DNA of 64,000 nt, from the NCBI GenBank assembly GCA_036365515.1, contig CM070876.1, forward strand, positions 106,071,810 through 106,135,809, written 5' to 3'. Below the pieces are notes generated by a model. The model did no database searches. It was not told the DNA's origin and worked only from the letters and a program-made list of their open reading frames with translations. Of the stretch, positions 1-9,865 are shown piece by piece. Position 1 is the stretch's first letter. The number at the start of each line of letters is the position of its first letter. Origin of the DNA: Torymus aiolomorphi (Eukaryota; Arthropoda; Insecta; Hymenoptera; Torymidae). The position numbers were made by a program, and so were the translations under genes.

Positions 1-80
<80 letters not shown>

Positions 81-182
81 GGGGGCTGCGCTTCTCCCTG
101 TGCGTGTATATTTTTCCTAATATATATATATATATATATATTAGGGGGGCTGCGCTTCTCCCTGTGCGCTTCGCGCACCAAC
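1..182. repeat. (TA)n microsatellites with a duplicated 28-bp G-rich segment
   Basis: Two TA dinucleotide tracts (3-77 and 120-141) are each followed by the same 28-bp segment beginning TTAGGGGGGCTGCGC (77-104 and 141-168). This looks like local tandem duplication of microsatellite plus flank. The second copy runs on into a C-rich tail (CCAACCCCCC). No coding potential. Confidence 0.85.
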
Positions 183-394
183 CCCCCAATCTTTAATATT
201 ACATTACATTATTGAAAAAATAATAAGTTTATAATAAAAATAAAAATTATTGTATTTGATAAGCCGCAGTAGTGAAAAGTAAAGTATAATATGATTTTCT
301 GTTATTTAATGTTATTGTATGTTATTTTAAAGAAGTTTATCGGTAAGCTTAATCTCTTATTTTCTTATCTTCTAAAGTGCTATAATTCTAATAT

Positions 395-545
395 TGTTTT
401 CTATCTTTTCCACGCCACCCATGAGGTAGATAGTCACGCTTTTTTCTGTAGACGTATCCCATCCTGTAATAAATTTCAATTCATCTTATAATTAGATTTA
501 TTTAGAATTTATTTAAAAAAATTTATTACATAAAGGCCTCAATCT
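395..545 (+). repeat. Interspersed repeat with hairpin, copy A of three
   Basis: Shares an ordered set of motifs with 29003-29124 (+) and 34071-34190 (-): a short hairpin built on CTATCTTTTCCACGCCACCC and GGTAGATAG, then a GTATCCC-like stretch, then TTATTACA followed by AAAGGCCT and AATC. A short frame across it (291-491) is not conserved and is probably not a gene. It is probably a terminal or subterminal piece of a mobile element; copy B lies just upstream of Helitron helicase sequence. The family is not identified. Confidence 0.6.
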
Positions 546-1234
546 AAATCTAAGCCGTTAAGTGCATCTGGTCCAGAAGATATGTGGAAGACTCTTGGCG
601 AACTGGGACTTTCCAAACGCTTCCAAGATAGGCTAACACCGTTCGATGCTGAAACCTTCAACTCCCACTTTGTCAGCGCATCAACCCTTGCCTCCAATCT
701 ACCTTGTCGGCCGACCACGCAAATTGCGCCCGAAGAGCGTTTCTAGTTCAGGTACGTCAAGGCCACGGATGCAGTCGGGGCTATCCAGTCAGCGCGCTCC
801 AACGCTAGTCGTGACGTTGCTCGTGACATTGTTCTTACATATTTTTGATTTTTGTTTTCAATCTGGAATTTTTCCAACCTATGGAAGCGACCTATCGTGC
901 ACCCCATACCCAAGAACGGTAAGGCAGCGTCATTGTCAGATTTTCGGCTAATCAGTATTCTCTGCCCCATTTGGAATCCTTAGCAGCCACTGAAATCACA
1001 AGGTTCGTCACAGATACATACATTTTGGACGCCCACCAATTGGGTTTCAGTAAAGGTTTCAGCACGCAGTCGGCTCTCGTTAAAATGGTGGACGATTTTA
1101 TAGAAGCTATTGACTCTAAATACATCACTCTGCTGGTTACAATCGATTTCTCACGCGCCTGTGACGTTATGAACATCAGTGTGCTCATTGACAAGCTTCG
1201 TGCCTACGGTTTCTCCGACTCTCCCTGCAGCTGA
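546..1234 (+). pseudogene. Non-LTR retrotransposon reverse transcriptase fragment
   Basis: Reading across at least one frameshift gives the linker and the start of a LINE reverse transcriptase. An IPKNGKAASLSDFRLISIL-like segment (RT block 1) lies at 890-955. Residues resembling HQLGFSKGFSTQSALVKMVDD and then VTIDFSRACDVMN (palm motif A, catalytic Asp in IDFS) lie at 971-1234. The copy stops before the FADD/YADD box and has no endonuclease. Its sequence differs from the LINE at 1500-3105, so it is a separate family. Dead copy; strand and RT identity are secure, clade is not. Confidence 0.8.
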
Positions 1235-1265
1235 ATACACTCTTTTTTAACGAACAATACGCAAA

Positions 1266-1390
1266 GAGGAATAATTCGAAAATTATCTTAACCCGCACAG
1301 TTACAATCAATTGTTTACAAATACGTGAAAGTATTTCATAAACAATTGATTATAACTGTGCAGGTTTAGATTATTTTCCAATTTTTCCTG
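1266..1390. repeat. Small palindrome (MITE-like foldback)
   Basis: Two arms of about 59 bp, centred near 1328, pair with few mismatches around the core CACAGTTACAATCAATTG. No coding capacity. No clear target duplication is seen, so it could be an independent MITE or part of a larger dead element. Confidence 0.6.
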
Positions 1391-1499
1391 TGATAACTAC
1401 CCCTGAAATTGAACAAGGAATAACATGACCGTTTTGAAATCTAAATTGGATAAAAATCAAAATCATTGTCATATCTTGTTCAATTTTTTTCTAGGTGAC

Positions 1500-3105
1500 G
1501 GTGACTAGTTACAATAATAATTAAATGTCATTAAAAAAATTTTTTTCATCTTAACATCTCTACCTTTAATATATGTCGTTGCTTGTATCATGGTATGTGT
1601 AAAAATGATTGTAAAAAATTCTTTAAATTGATGGAACTAAATACTGAATTGAAACATAAAAATCTGCTTTTAAACGAAATTCTAACGAAAGAAAAAGAAC
1701 GACCGAGTAAATACAAGGAAACATATGCAGATATAATGTCAAAAAAGATACACATACCACAATCCAAAAAAGTGCCGAAAATTGTAGTGACAAGAAAAGA
1801 CAAAGAAGAGAAATCTGTGATAAAGGAAAAAGTATTCCACTATCTACTTAAAGAAAAATCAATCCAAACGAAAAAAATTGATATGAAAAGTAAAGATGTA
1901 ATTTCAATAACATGCATGAACGAGGAAAGTGCCAAGACAGCAAAAAGATTACTAGACGCCAAGCTCAACCACCTCTACAAGGTCGAAGAAGAACAGCTTA
2001 GTAAGCCTGTCATAAGAATAACTGGCATCGAAAATGAATTCAAGTCTGATATAAAAGCAATCGAAAATGACATAAACCAAAGAAATTTTTCAAATTTAGA
2101 TACAAAGGGTAACGTATTACACGTAGCTGGCAATGACAAAAACAGTAAAGTAACGGTCATCATGCAAATAACGGGTGAAATGCACAAACATATTAAAGAA
2201 AATAAAGACAGATTATTCGTTGGTTATCAGAATTGCAAAGTTTACGATATAATAAATGTGAAACCATGTTATAAGTGTGGTAGATTGGGTCATAATGGCC
2301 AAAGGTGTAAGAACAGCCCAACCTGTTTAAAATGTGCGGGAACGCATCTAACAGAAAAGTGCACATCAGAGAAACAGTGCTGCGTCAACTGTAGCTTCTC
2401 AAATAAGACATTTGGAAACGACTATAATACTGATCATGTTACCACTGACAGACAAGAATGCAAAATTTTGAATGCTAAGGTAAACAAGGCTATGAACACT
2501 ACTGAATATATAATAAAACCTGACTTACCGAGATACCTCGGTAAGGTAGATAACTTCAAGAAACGGACGCAAGAGTTAACTAAATCACCAACTACATTAC
2601 AAACTCAGGTGGGCGGAACTGAATTAATACTGGCAAAACCCAGGCTTGCAAGTTCGTCTTCACTTACATCGATAACAACAAGATCTAGATTCTACTCACA
2701 ACAAGACCTCAGCCTGAGTTCGCCTACCAAAAATACGCAAGAGGGATCAACAAACTTTTAATTTAAGTGATACAAACTTTGGCAGTGAGATTGAAAATTT
2801 TAAAAAACTCTATTGCAAAAGTGTTAATAGGAAACATGAACTAAAAAATAAACTAAAAAATATATATAATAAACAAATGTATACATATTGTTTTACTTGC
2901 GTTAAGTTTTGAGAATTCTATTGACAATATTAAATGTTTAAGGTTTAAATATTTAATACTTAGTATATAAGCTTTAGTGTATAAGTATAGTCTTAAGTAT
3001 TCATGTACCAGCCCTCGTACAGGTAGTTAATATCTATCTCTGAGGACTTTACTCTATGTAATTTTGTTCTGGTTTAATAAATAAATAATAAATAAATAAA
3101 TAAAT
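1500..3105 (+). mobile_element. LINE with intact ORF1 and 3' tail, ORF2 deleted
   Basis: The copy holds a complete ORF1 (1583-2761), then about 300 bp of AT-rich DNA, then a 3' end with TAAA/AATA repeats (3075-3105), the typical tail of R1/Jockey/CR1-like non-LTR elements. No endonuclease or reverse transcriptase is present between the ORF1 stop and the tail, so ORF2 was removed by an internal deletion or never copied. A more complete but more decayed relative lies at 24900-28262. Confidence 0.75.
1583..2761 (+). CDS. LINE ORF1 (gag-like) protein with CCHC zinc knuckles
   Basis: An uninterrupted 392-codon frame encodes a nucleic-acid chaperone of the kind found in the R1/I/Jockey group of LINEs, expected to bind the element's RNA in the cytoplasm and nucleus. 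The first 60 residues are charged and helical-looking (coiled coil possible). A basic middle is followed at about residues 228-272 by zinc knuckles: CYKCGRLGHNGQRC (C-x2-C-x4-H-x4-C), CLKCAGTHLTEKC, and a CCVNC half-knuckle. The C-terminus is Ser/Thr rich. The first ATG of the open frame was taken as the start; an upstream start in another frame cannot be excluded. There is no downstream partner ORF2. The frame is intact although the rest of the element is damaged, which suggests a fairly recent copy. Expression cannot be judged from sequence. Confidence 0.85.
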   Translation: MYHGMCKNDCKKFFKLMELNTELKHKNLLLNEILTKEKERPSKYKETYADIMSKKIHIPQSKKVPKIVVTRKDKEEKSVIKEKVFHYLLKEKSIQTKKIDMKSKDVISITCMNEESAKTAKRLLDAKLNHLYKVEEEQLSKPVIRITGIENEFKSDIKAIENDINQRNFSNLDTKGNVLHVAGNDKNSKVTVIMQITGEMHKHIKENKDRLFVGYQNCKVYDIINVKPCYKCGRLGHNGQRCKNSPTCLKCAGTHLTEKCTSEKQCCVNCSFSNKTFGNDYNTDHVTTDRQECKILNAKVNKAMNTTEYIIKPDLPRYLGKVDNFKKRTQELTKSPTTLQTQVGGTELILAKPRLASSSSLTSITTRSRFYSQQDLSLSSPTKNTQEGSTNF

Positions 3106-3142
3106 GTCAATTAAAACCTCCGAACCTCCTTATATCGGTTAG

Positions 3143-3316
3143 CAACTGTTTGACGGAACTATAGCTGAGTATTCGGGTTCTATAATCGACCGCTCCGTGA
3201 TGTGTAAGTTTGTCGGCGAGAGCGAAGATAATAAATTGTTCATTTTCGTGTCCAAAAGTGGCTGGTACGTGCCTCACCGAAGCGTGAAGAATTTAAGTTA
3301 TCGGGATATTCATTGA
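3143..3316 (+). CDS. Exon-like 57-codon frame of unknown function
   Basis: The frame starts directly after TATATCGGTTAG, a plausible 3' splice site (the TAG is also an in-frame stop, so the frame cannot extend left). It ends at TGA at 3314-3316. The translation is balanced in composition, with an acidic segment around residues 25-31, a hydrophobic FIFVSKSGWYVPHRS stretch and the end KNLSYRDIH. It shows none of the bias of AT-repeat translations. I do not recognise the family. It could be a terminal exon of a host or transposon gene, or chance. No start codon or upstream exon was identified. Confidence 0.3.
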   Translation, partial: QLFDGTIAEYSGSIIDRSVMCKFVGESEDNKLFIFVSKSGWYVPHRSVKNLSYRDIH

Positions 3317-4622
3317 AATGTGGTGTAAGTCTTAATGCTTGTGTAAATGTTAGGGCGCTTGCTGACTCTCGCGTTTGGGTAACAGAGACCTGTTATTACG
3401 AGTGTGAGTTGCAGGCGCCTGCATGCAATTTTCATTTTTTCTATCGTACGGTATTTCTGAACAGTGGTTACGTCACCGGGAACTTGATTTACTAGATTAT
3501 GATTTCCTCGTGGTAAAGATAGCAAAAATTCCTTCGAAACGTTGGTTTCCCGATTAAGGAATTCCTACTGTGCCGCTTGCTCCTTCTTTAACGCTTGCTC
3601 GCATTGTACAAAATCTATTCACGGTGTTTTTTGGAGTGGTTTGTACCACGCTATACGCTGTGAAAAGTGGATCCCCGAGCGTGCTATTTGGCATCTGTAT
3701 AAGGGGTCTTGTGTGTGCTGTTGTCATGTGCGTGTGCGGAATGTATTGCGACAAACTGTTTTTATTGGCATATCCACGGCGATTACGCTAATTGCAGTTG
3801 TAAAAGGAGTCGGCTCTGTACAAGAGGACGGCTGCATTTTCAATAAATCATCCGCGGCAGAGCTGCCTTGTTGCCGCGCAAATGGCGTGGTGTCATTTGC
3901 TGTCGGACGAAAGTCGTCGCACCTTATGCTTATCAGCTATGGCTCGATCTATTTCACCATTTCAGAGATTAGCATGAGCTGTGTTTCTGAGTCCATTTTT
4001 TAATACCTCCTTAACTGTATTTATGCTTCTACTTCTTTCAGAATTTGTAAGGTTTTCCATAATCGAAAGCGGATGCGTGGGTGAAAGCGAACTAGCTGTC
4101 AGCTGTAAGCTTGCATTTTTCGTCGGAGCGACCGGTTAGATGCTACGCGAGATAAGGTATCGGACTAGTCAAACAGACGTCAGGGCTCATCCGTGACAAA
4201 GTGCTTAAGCTATATTATGCTCAGTGAAAGCGATTCAGGGTCCATAACCTGATAGATTATGGGTTTGGAGAGATTTATGCGCAAATAAATATGACAGTTA
4301 ACAGGACTTGATTATAGCACGATCAACGCGAGCAGCGTAGCAATATACAAGAAACTATACTAGTCGACTATACTCATATATAGTCAAATCCACAACACTT
4401 TTAATTATTGTGTAAGTTTTTAAGACATTTTTTCACATTCCCACGCTGCGCCATGCGTTTCACACTCATATCGATTGCATGACTCGTTTTCTAGATTCCA
4501 TTGTAGATTTTACACTCAGTCTAGTTTCTGTGCTTTGCATGGCAAGCTGATAGCAGCAATAAATTAATTAAAAAAAAAAAAAAAAAACGTACACAATAGT
4601 TAAAAGTATTGTGGATTTGCCC
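3317..4622. other. Unassigned DNA between LINE and nested element
   Basis: More balanced in base composition than its surroundings, and not visibly repeated elsewhere in the window. Overlapping open frames exist (for example 3542-4003 and 3570-3791), but they share no recognisable domain and lie on each other, so neither is called. An A-run of about 17 lies at 4570-4587, followed by ACGTACACAATAG. Confidence 0.4.
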
Positions 4623-4639
4623 ATATCGTCCCACGGTAC

Positions 4640-4850
4640 GAAGAAAAGCCAACTTAGAAGTTACAGACGAAGAAAAGCCAAAAATGCGTCCGAGGCGAAG
4701 GAAAGCCAGTTTGCGTCCTCGCAGACGAAGAAAAGTCAATTTGCGCCCTCCAAGACGAAGATAAGCCAGTTTGACTTGTTTCATACGAGAAAAGCCAGTT
4801 TGCGCCGTCCCTGGACGAAAAATCCCACCTGCCGACATTTTGCGCGAGAA
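4640..4850 (+). repeat. Minisatellite of left inverted end, unit about 30-33 bp
   Basis: About six imperfect units carrying GACGAAGAAAAGCCAGTTTG separated by variable CGTCC/CCTC-rich linkers. The complementary array forms the right end at 9690-9820. The frame across it is open by chance of the repeat and is not a gene. Confidence 0.8.
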
Positions 4851-4903
4851 AAGGAATTCAATTCTGTTAGCGAAAATACTTTTGCGTACACGTATTGATA
4901 AAT

Positions 4904-5435
4904 ACTGTTGTATTATGCTTGTAAATTTTAATTATCATAATAAAATTACTCTTAATACTATTAATAAGCGGTACTAGGAATCTTGAATCACTGAATTGAC
5001 AGTTCGTGGTTTGTCATTGGCTTTGAACATATGTTAAAAGTACTGCAACGCCGTTCATAAATTATAAGATACTCGCAATCGCAAGTTTATTGCGCTTTCA
5101 GATATGCCCGAAAAAAGAGCAATTGATCCGAGCTACAAACGCGCATAAGCGCAGTCTTCCAAGCGTTTGACGCAGTAGTGCCATCGGCCGGGGCTACTGC
5201 GCTCGGCATTCCTAAGATTTTTTCTGTATAAGTATAGCATAATAAATGTACAATTGCGTGTACACTATCGTTTATGAACGACTTATTGCAGTGCTTTTGA
5301 CAAATGTTCAAAGACAATGACAAGAAGCTGGAATTATCAGTACACTGATTCGGGATTCCTAGAACCGCTTATTAATAGTATCAATAGTAATTTTATTGTG
5401 ATAATTAAAATTTACAAGCATAATATACAGCATTA
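4904..5435. mobile_element. 532-bp palindromic MITE
   Basis: Long inverted arms (AATACTGTTGTATTATGC at left; complement near 5420 at right), well matched for about 100 bp and recognisable for about 160 bp. The matching outer arm at 9600-9620 lacks this insertion and reads CCCCTTAATCAATACGCG, so it serves as an empty site. The target lay at or next to TTAA, but the duplication is imperfect (TAA at left, TTAA at right). No coding capacity; the middle contains balanced, unassigned DNA. Confidence 0.75.
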
Positions 5436-5594
5436 TTAAGGGGGTCAGACACCTTCAAAATTTTCTTCATAAAATGACCTGAAAAAAAAAAATTTTTCAT
5501 AATTAGAAATATGTAGAAGTAGTGTTCTGAAAATATATTCAATTTGTGATAAAATGAGATCTAAAAAAAATTTTTTCATCTATTCTACCCCAAG

Positions 5595-5955
5595 ATATGG
5601 CCATTCCAAAATTTAGGCTCTGCCGTCGACTCCATGTTCAGGAACTGCATTTATTTTAATGGGAGAGGGCTTAAAGTTTTGATATTTTATGTCACTATGG
5701 GCTGAAGAGTTTTATGTATCCAATTTATTTGATTAAATATTTTTTTTACGATCAAAAATTACTAAAAAATTTGAATTTCACCCAAATTTAAGATTTTTCA
5801 GCAATTTTTGACCGTAAGAAAATATTTAATCAAATAAATTGTATACGTACAACTCTTCAGCCCATAGTGATATAAAATACCAAAATTTTAAGCGCTCTCC
5901 CATTGAAATATATGCAGTTCCTGAATCTGGAGTCGACGGCAGAGTTGAAAATTTA
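5595..5955. repeat. Internal palindrome of an unnamed transposon, copy 1
   Basis: Arms run inward from GCTCTGCCGTCGACTCC (left) and its complement CTGGAGTCGACGGCAGAG (right), meeting near 5770. The same palindrome recurs at 38525-38885. In both places it lies on the same side of the reading frame beginning VYRFKST, so the two are parts of one element. Confidence 0.75.
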
Positions 5956-6165
5956 AATTATGTAGAAAACAGCTTTAAAGATAAAATTATCCAAATCCAT
6001 CTTTATTTCTTCTGTAACACCTTTGCTGGCCTGAAATATAAAAATGTATTCTTTTTAGCTTAAAATCTTTTATTTTTGGAACAAATATTCTGGTACCTCA
6101 GTATACGGTCCATCTGACTTGTAAGTTATGAGCGCACGTAGTAGCGACAGCCATATCCACATCAG

Positions 6166-6268
6166 TCAGTCAAGTTTGTTAAGAAGTTTAACATAATGAT
6201 CCTTTGGTGTTTTTAAATCCGTATATGTATAATAATCTTCATCACATATATCAGATTTCACATATATA
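6166..6268 (-). pseudogene. Candidate terminal exon of the unnamed transposon gene, copy 1
   Basis: On the minus strand a strong 3' splice site (TTCTTTATTTACCTCAG) is followed by an open frame of 33 codons ending in TGA. It is acidic at its start (KSDICDEDYYTYTD) and ends KTPKDHYVKLLNKLD. The same acceptor and stretch occur in copy 2 (around 37190-37280) but with several stops there. The preceding exon is probably 6433-6680. Splice pairing is inferred only. Confidence 0.4.
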
Positions 6269-6432
6269 CTGAGGTAAATAAAGAATGTGTTGAGAAATCC
6301 AAAATCCTTCATGCATGTTATGAAACCAGTATTGCCATAGCCAAATGCTTAAAAAAATGTTTATAGCAGCGACACTCCTATATTGATCTTCTTTTATTGT
6401 CTGATCGGGTAAACTTCTCTACTTTTCCTTCA

Positions 6433-6680
6433 TTATTCTTTTTCACATATAATATTATTACTTAATAAAGAGAATACGACTGGTATATATTTATTGCAGT
6501 GCATAACTGTTTTGACTTCAGAAAATGAAATGTCAATTACATCATAGTCAGATTCAGACGATGGTTGATAGCTTTCTGGCAGAAGCGAAGGTTCTATAAT
6601 GTTTTTCTGCACAATAGCATATCTTTCACTTCCTTTAAAAGTTGATTTAAATCTGTACACTAAATGTTTTTTGTAATAGT
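6433..6680 (-). CDS. Conserved unknown transposon-encoded reading frame, copy 1
   Basis: A minus-strand frame of about 80 codons reads through VYRFKSTFKGSERYAIVQ, then PSLLPESY, an acidic Ser-rich SESDYDVIDISFSE patch, and ends at NNIICEKE. A diverged second copy at 36790-37023 keeps the same frame with mostly conservative differences, an indel at the Ser-rich patch that keeps the frame, and no stops. That pattern suggests the sequence was under protein-level constraint while the element was active. An AG acceptor (CTATACAG) precedes the exon and an in-frame stop lies upstream of it. I do not recognise the family. The conserved association with the palindrome at 5595-5955 marks it as part of an element rather than a host gene. 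Confidence 0.5.
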
Positions 6681-7208
6681 CTGTATAGATTTAATTTTTG
6701 TTTTGTATCCATCCTTGCTATTTTTAAGTATAAAGTTTCCAATAAAAGCTCAAGTATTAAAAAGCTATTTCTAAAATTTTAATTCAACTATGACTTGTAC
6801 TATTCAAACACTTTTAAAAACTTATTTGATATACCTCCATATATTATAATGCAGTAAATGTTTATTCTGAAATCCGTTGGAAACAAAATGAAAACTTAGA
6901 ACAACACCTTCTATAAAAAGGGTGCTGATGCTGATACCACAGTGTTTATATGAAATGACAGCTGTGCATGTTTACATTGCTTGTGGACTTTTGTATAGGT
7001 TAAAATCATCTCTAGTTACAATAAAGGTGTGAGTGAAGGCTGTCGGCGATAAGTCATGTTGTTTACGGTGCCAACTTAACTGCTATAAGTTTAAAATTCA
7101 AATGTTCATTTTTGTCAAAAATACCGTCCATAATTATATTATTTATTTTTTATCTTTATATTAATTTTCAAAATATTATAATATTTTTGGATTTTTTAAA
7201 GTATATAT

Positions 7209-7650
7209 GGGAGCGTCCAGCAGAAACGGGCCACCGAGCGCGCGCGGTGCCTTTTTTCGCGTAAAAGGCGCTCTGTTTAACTCGTTCATAATCGTATGCT
7301 GCGTCTTCGAAAAAAAAAACCAAGGACCTATATCGATAGATTTTTTCTTGCTCTTTCCAATGGTGCCATTGTTTTTATTGCGAAACGCTTTCTTCCGGAC
7401 GAAAACTCGAGTTGAATATTGAAAACCATTTTTCTCAAAGTATATCATGTTTTTTTCCAAAATAAACTACACCATTGGAAAGCACAACTCTTAAGCTTCA
7501 AAACCCTATCTTGGAGAAGTTGGAGAAATAAAGGGTTTAAAAGTAACAACATGAAAAAGACAGCGCCGAGGGTCCGCGCGAGCCCCTCGCGCCCGTGCGT
7601 ACGGCACGTTTAAGTGCACGCTCTATTCAATTCGCTAATAATCGTGTACC
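7209..7650 (+). repeat. Left long inverted repeat
   Basis: Pairs with 8698-9136 over its whole length. It ends internally at a block containing GTGCACGCTCTATTCAATTC, also mirrored in the right arm near 8720. Confidence 0.85.
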
Positions 7651-8155
7651 AAGTCATTTTGCTGTTGATGCTGAGTGGCATTTTCATGCAACAGCCCACG
7701 GAAAAAATGCATGTGATGGAATAGGTGCTTCCGTGAAAAGCAATGCCAGACGAGAAAGTTTACGGAAAGTATCCGACAATTATATATTGACGTCCCAAGA
7801 TTTATACAAATGGGCAACTGAGTATTTCAAAAATATTGAGTGCTTTTTTTCATCAAAAGACGATTACTTAAAGGCTACAGAAAAGCTACAAAACAGGCTA
7901 GCCTCAGCTAAGACAATACCTGGAATTCAATTGTTTCATTGTATTAAATTATTAAATGATGCCAAAAAGTTAGAACTTAAAAGATTTTCAGCGTCAGAAG
8001 ATTCTCAATTATATCCACCGATCAAAAAAGAAAAAGTACTTAAAACTCAAACAAAGAAAGAAGCGGCTGTCGCAAAAAGGACAATTCTTATAAAATCAAA
8101 AAATGTAAAAAAATTAGAATTTAAAGGAAAAGGTAATATTGTTATGCCAGATTAA
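7595..8155 (+). CDS. Transposase-like protein, C-terminal portion
   Basis: A 186-codon frame whose first 25 or so residues translate the inverted repeat; the real domain starts near residue 27. Its hallmark is WHFHATAHGKNACDG followed by a basic ASVKSNARRESLRK segment, then a YILTSQDLYKWATEYF helix. I recall this block from the C-terminal part of many uncharacterised transposon-derived arthropod proteins, usually as HGKxxCDG; I cannot name the superfamily. The C-terminal third is very basic (KKEK, KKEAAVAKR, KNVKKLEFKGK), which suits DNA binding. The catalytic part upstream is missing, so the protein is truncated and not functional alone. A second copy of the block with different damage is at 57749-58192. 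Confidence 0.55.
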   Translation: MRTARLSARSIQFANNRVPSHFAVDAEWHFHATAHGKNACDGIGASVKSNARRESLRKVSDNYILTSQDLYKWATEYFKNIECFFSSKDDYLKATEKLQNRLASAKTIPGIQLFHCIKLLNDAKKLELKRFSASEDSQLYPPIKKEKVLKTQTKKEAAVAKRTILIKSKNVKKLEFKGKGNIVMPD

Positions 8156-8396
8156 ACAATCTATAAGATTATTTTAAATTTCTGTTTCACTGCTTTCAGT
8201 GCGTTCATGGATATTTTTATGTTTAATATATTATGTTTTTCAAATTTTGTTATATAAATGAACAAAGTTCATTGTAATATTATACTAACTGTTACAACTA
8301 GATCCACAAAATTATGTCCACGCATTGGCATTGTAAGTTACAAAACATTTTATATTTACAAAAAAGAAAGGGCGAAATAGCAAATCGCGTGTATTA

Positions 8397-8735
8397 ATCC
8401 GCCCTTGAGCATAGCGTAAAAAGTTCGGGCAGCCGCTGTCTTTTTGATCTTACTATTTTTGAACTTTTCATGTTTCAACTTAAAAATATAATATTTTATA
8501 GTTTAAGACTTGTACTTTTGAAGAATATAATTCATTTTGAAGAAAAGACTGATATTTTATTGAAAAAATAGAGTTTAAACATTCAAATGGAATTTTCAAC
8601 TAGAAGGAAGCATTTCGGAATAAAAATAATAGCACCATTGGAAAGAGCAGGAAAAAATCTATCGATATATGTCCTTAGTTCTTTTTTCAGAGACTTGGTA
8701 CACTATTATTTGCGAATTGAATAGAGCGTGCACTT
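8397..8735 (-). repeat. Diverged inverted-repeat segment of a related element
   Basis: Matches the right arm of the 57359-58866 element better than its neighbour: GCACCATTGGAAAGAGCAGG and CTATCGATATATGTCCTT are shared. Its partner on the left side is not preserved as a separate block. Confidence 0.6.
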
Positions 8736-9136
8736 AAACGTGCCATACGCACGGGCGCGAGGGGCTCGCGCGGACCCTCGGTGCTGTCTTTTTCATGTTG
8801 TTACTTTTAAACCGTTTATTTCTCCAACTTCTCCAAGATAGGGTTTTGAAGCTTAAGAGTTGTACGTTCCAATGGTGTAGTTTATTTTGAAAAAAAACAT
8901 GATATACTTTGAGAAAAATGGCTTTCAATATTCAACTCGAGTTTTCGTCCGGAAGAACGCGTTTCGCAATAAAAACAATGGCGCAATTGGAAAGAGCAGA
9001 AAAAAATCTATCGATATAGGTCCTTGGTTTTTTTTCAAAGACGCAGCATACGATTATGAGCGAGTTAAACAGAGCGCCTTTCACGCGAAAAAAGGCACTG
9101 CGCGCGCTCCGTGGCCCGTTTGCGCTGGACGCTCCC
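8698..9136 (-). repeat. Right long inverted repeat
   Basis: Complement of 7209-7650, ending GGACGCTCCC before ATAT. Confidence 0.85.
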
Positions 9137-9140
9137 ATAT

Positions 9141-9339
9141 GGGTAACTTCACGTCAACTGTGACAGGTCCAAATTTTAAAATGGCTAAAAATGGGGTTTC
9201 AATTGATTCTAACTTTTTAACCATCGAGTATTTCGCTCTTAAACACTAGGGTTGTATTTTGGGGCTAATTTAGAACTAGAAAACCCCATTTTAAGTCATT
9301 TTAAAATTTCGACCTGTCACAGTTGACGTGAAGTTACCC
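9141..9339. mobile_element. 199-bp MITE, GGGTAACTTCACG ends, ATAT flanks
   Basis: Inverted ends GGGTAACTTCACGTCAACTG of about 45 bp, flanked by ATAT at 9137-9140 and 9340-9343. It abuts the transposon at 7209-9136, so the two share the ATAT between them. The CGTCAACTGTC motif also occurs in the MITE at 59787-60311 and at 9833-9860. Confidence 0.85.
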
Positions 9340-9614
9340 ATATACATATGTAGAATGAAAAATTTAAATATATTAAAAACAGAAAAATGAACAAAAAAAA
9401 TAGTAGAAATGAATATTATCTATACAAGGGGAAATATGTAATTTACACAAAAAACAAATAAAAAGCTTTATCAGTGTTTTGTGTATATTCTTAAAACAAA
9501 AATAGATAATGCTTTAAAACAATTTGGGACATATTTTACAAGTATTTTTTTTAGTGAAATATGTAATAAAGAAAATCGATTTTTTGTCATTTTGAAGGTG
9601 TCTGACCCCCTTAA

Positions 9615-9828
9615 TCAATACGCGTATGTAAAAGTATTTTCACTAACAGAATTGGATTTTTTTTTCTCACGCGGAATGTCGTCAGTTGGGAGTTTTTGTC
9701 CAGGGACGGCGTAAACTGGCTATTCTTCCCTGGGAAAAGTCAAACTGGTTTTTCTTCGCCTGGAAGGACGTAACTGGCTTTTCTTCGCCTGTAACATCCA
9801 AGTTGGCTTTTCTTCGTACCGCGCAACG
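9615..9828 (-). repeat. Right inverted end with minisatellite
   Basis: Complement of 4627-4900: the array carries CTGGCTTTTCTTCGCC-type units. The segment 9590-9620 continues the match into GGTGTCTGACCCCC and keeps the site that is occupied by the MITE in the left arm. Confidence 0.8.
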
Positions 9829-9832
9829 ATAT

Positions 9833-9865
9833 AAGAGGCATTTAACGTCAACTGTCCTGAGCTCG
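9833..9865 (+). repeat. Truncated end of the CGTCAACTGTCC MITE family
   Basis: GAGGCATTTAACGTCAACTG resembles the terminus of the MITE at 59787-60311 (GAGGCGTTTCACGTCAACTG). Only one end is present; the rest was lost or the outer element inserted into it. Confidence 0.55.

Larger units (their letters stand above)
7209..9136 (+). mobile_element. DNA transposon with about 430-bp inverted repeats
   Basis: Ends GGGAGCGTCCAGC (left) and its complement GCTGGACGCTCCC (right) are flanked on both sides by ATAT (7205-7208, 9137-9140). The inverted repeats cover 7209-7650 and 8698-9136 with high identity. Conserved blocks inside them include CTATCGATA near the outer third and CCATTGGAAAG. A transposase-like ORF (7595-8155) lies between. 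A third, more diverged inverted-repeat segment (8397-8735) lies inside the right arm, so two related elements appear to be nested. Relatives: 57359-58866 and the window end from 63832. Confidence 0.8.
4627..9828. mobile_element. 5.2-kb element with minisatellite-bearing inverted ends, ATAT flanks
   Basis: The ends CGTCCCACGGTACGAAG (left) and the complement of CTTCGTACCGCGCAACG (right) are inverted, and each is bordered by ATAT (4623-4626 and 9829-9832). Behind both ends lies the same short tandem repeat built on GACGAAGAAAAGCCAGTTTG. Further inward the pair TTCTGTTAGYGAAAATACTT and then GGGGGTCAGACACCTTCAAAA occurs in both arms. The interior holds other elements (4904-5435, about 5595-6740, 7209-9136, 9141-9339). 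No transposase can be assigned to the outer ends. Same plan as the 20-kb insertion at 43726-63753. Confidence 0.7.

Noticed and set aside
77..168. TTAGG-type telomeric repeat, suggested by TTAGGGGGG after TA tracts
   Set aside because: Only two isolated copies separated by microsatellite, no tandem TTAGG array.
3542..4003. A 153-codon Cys-rich frame
   Set aside because: Overlaps other open frames on both strands in the same stretch and shows no recognisable domain; Cys richness follows from local TGC/TGT content.
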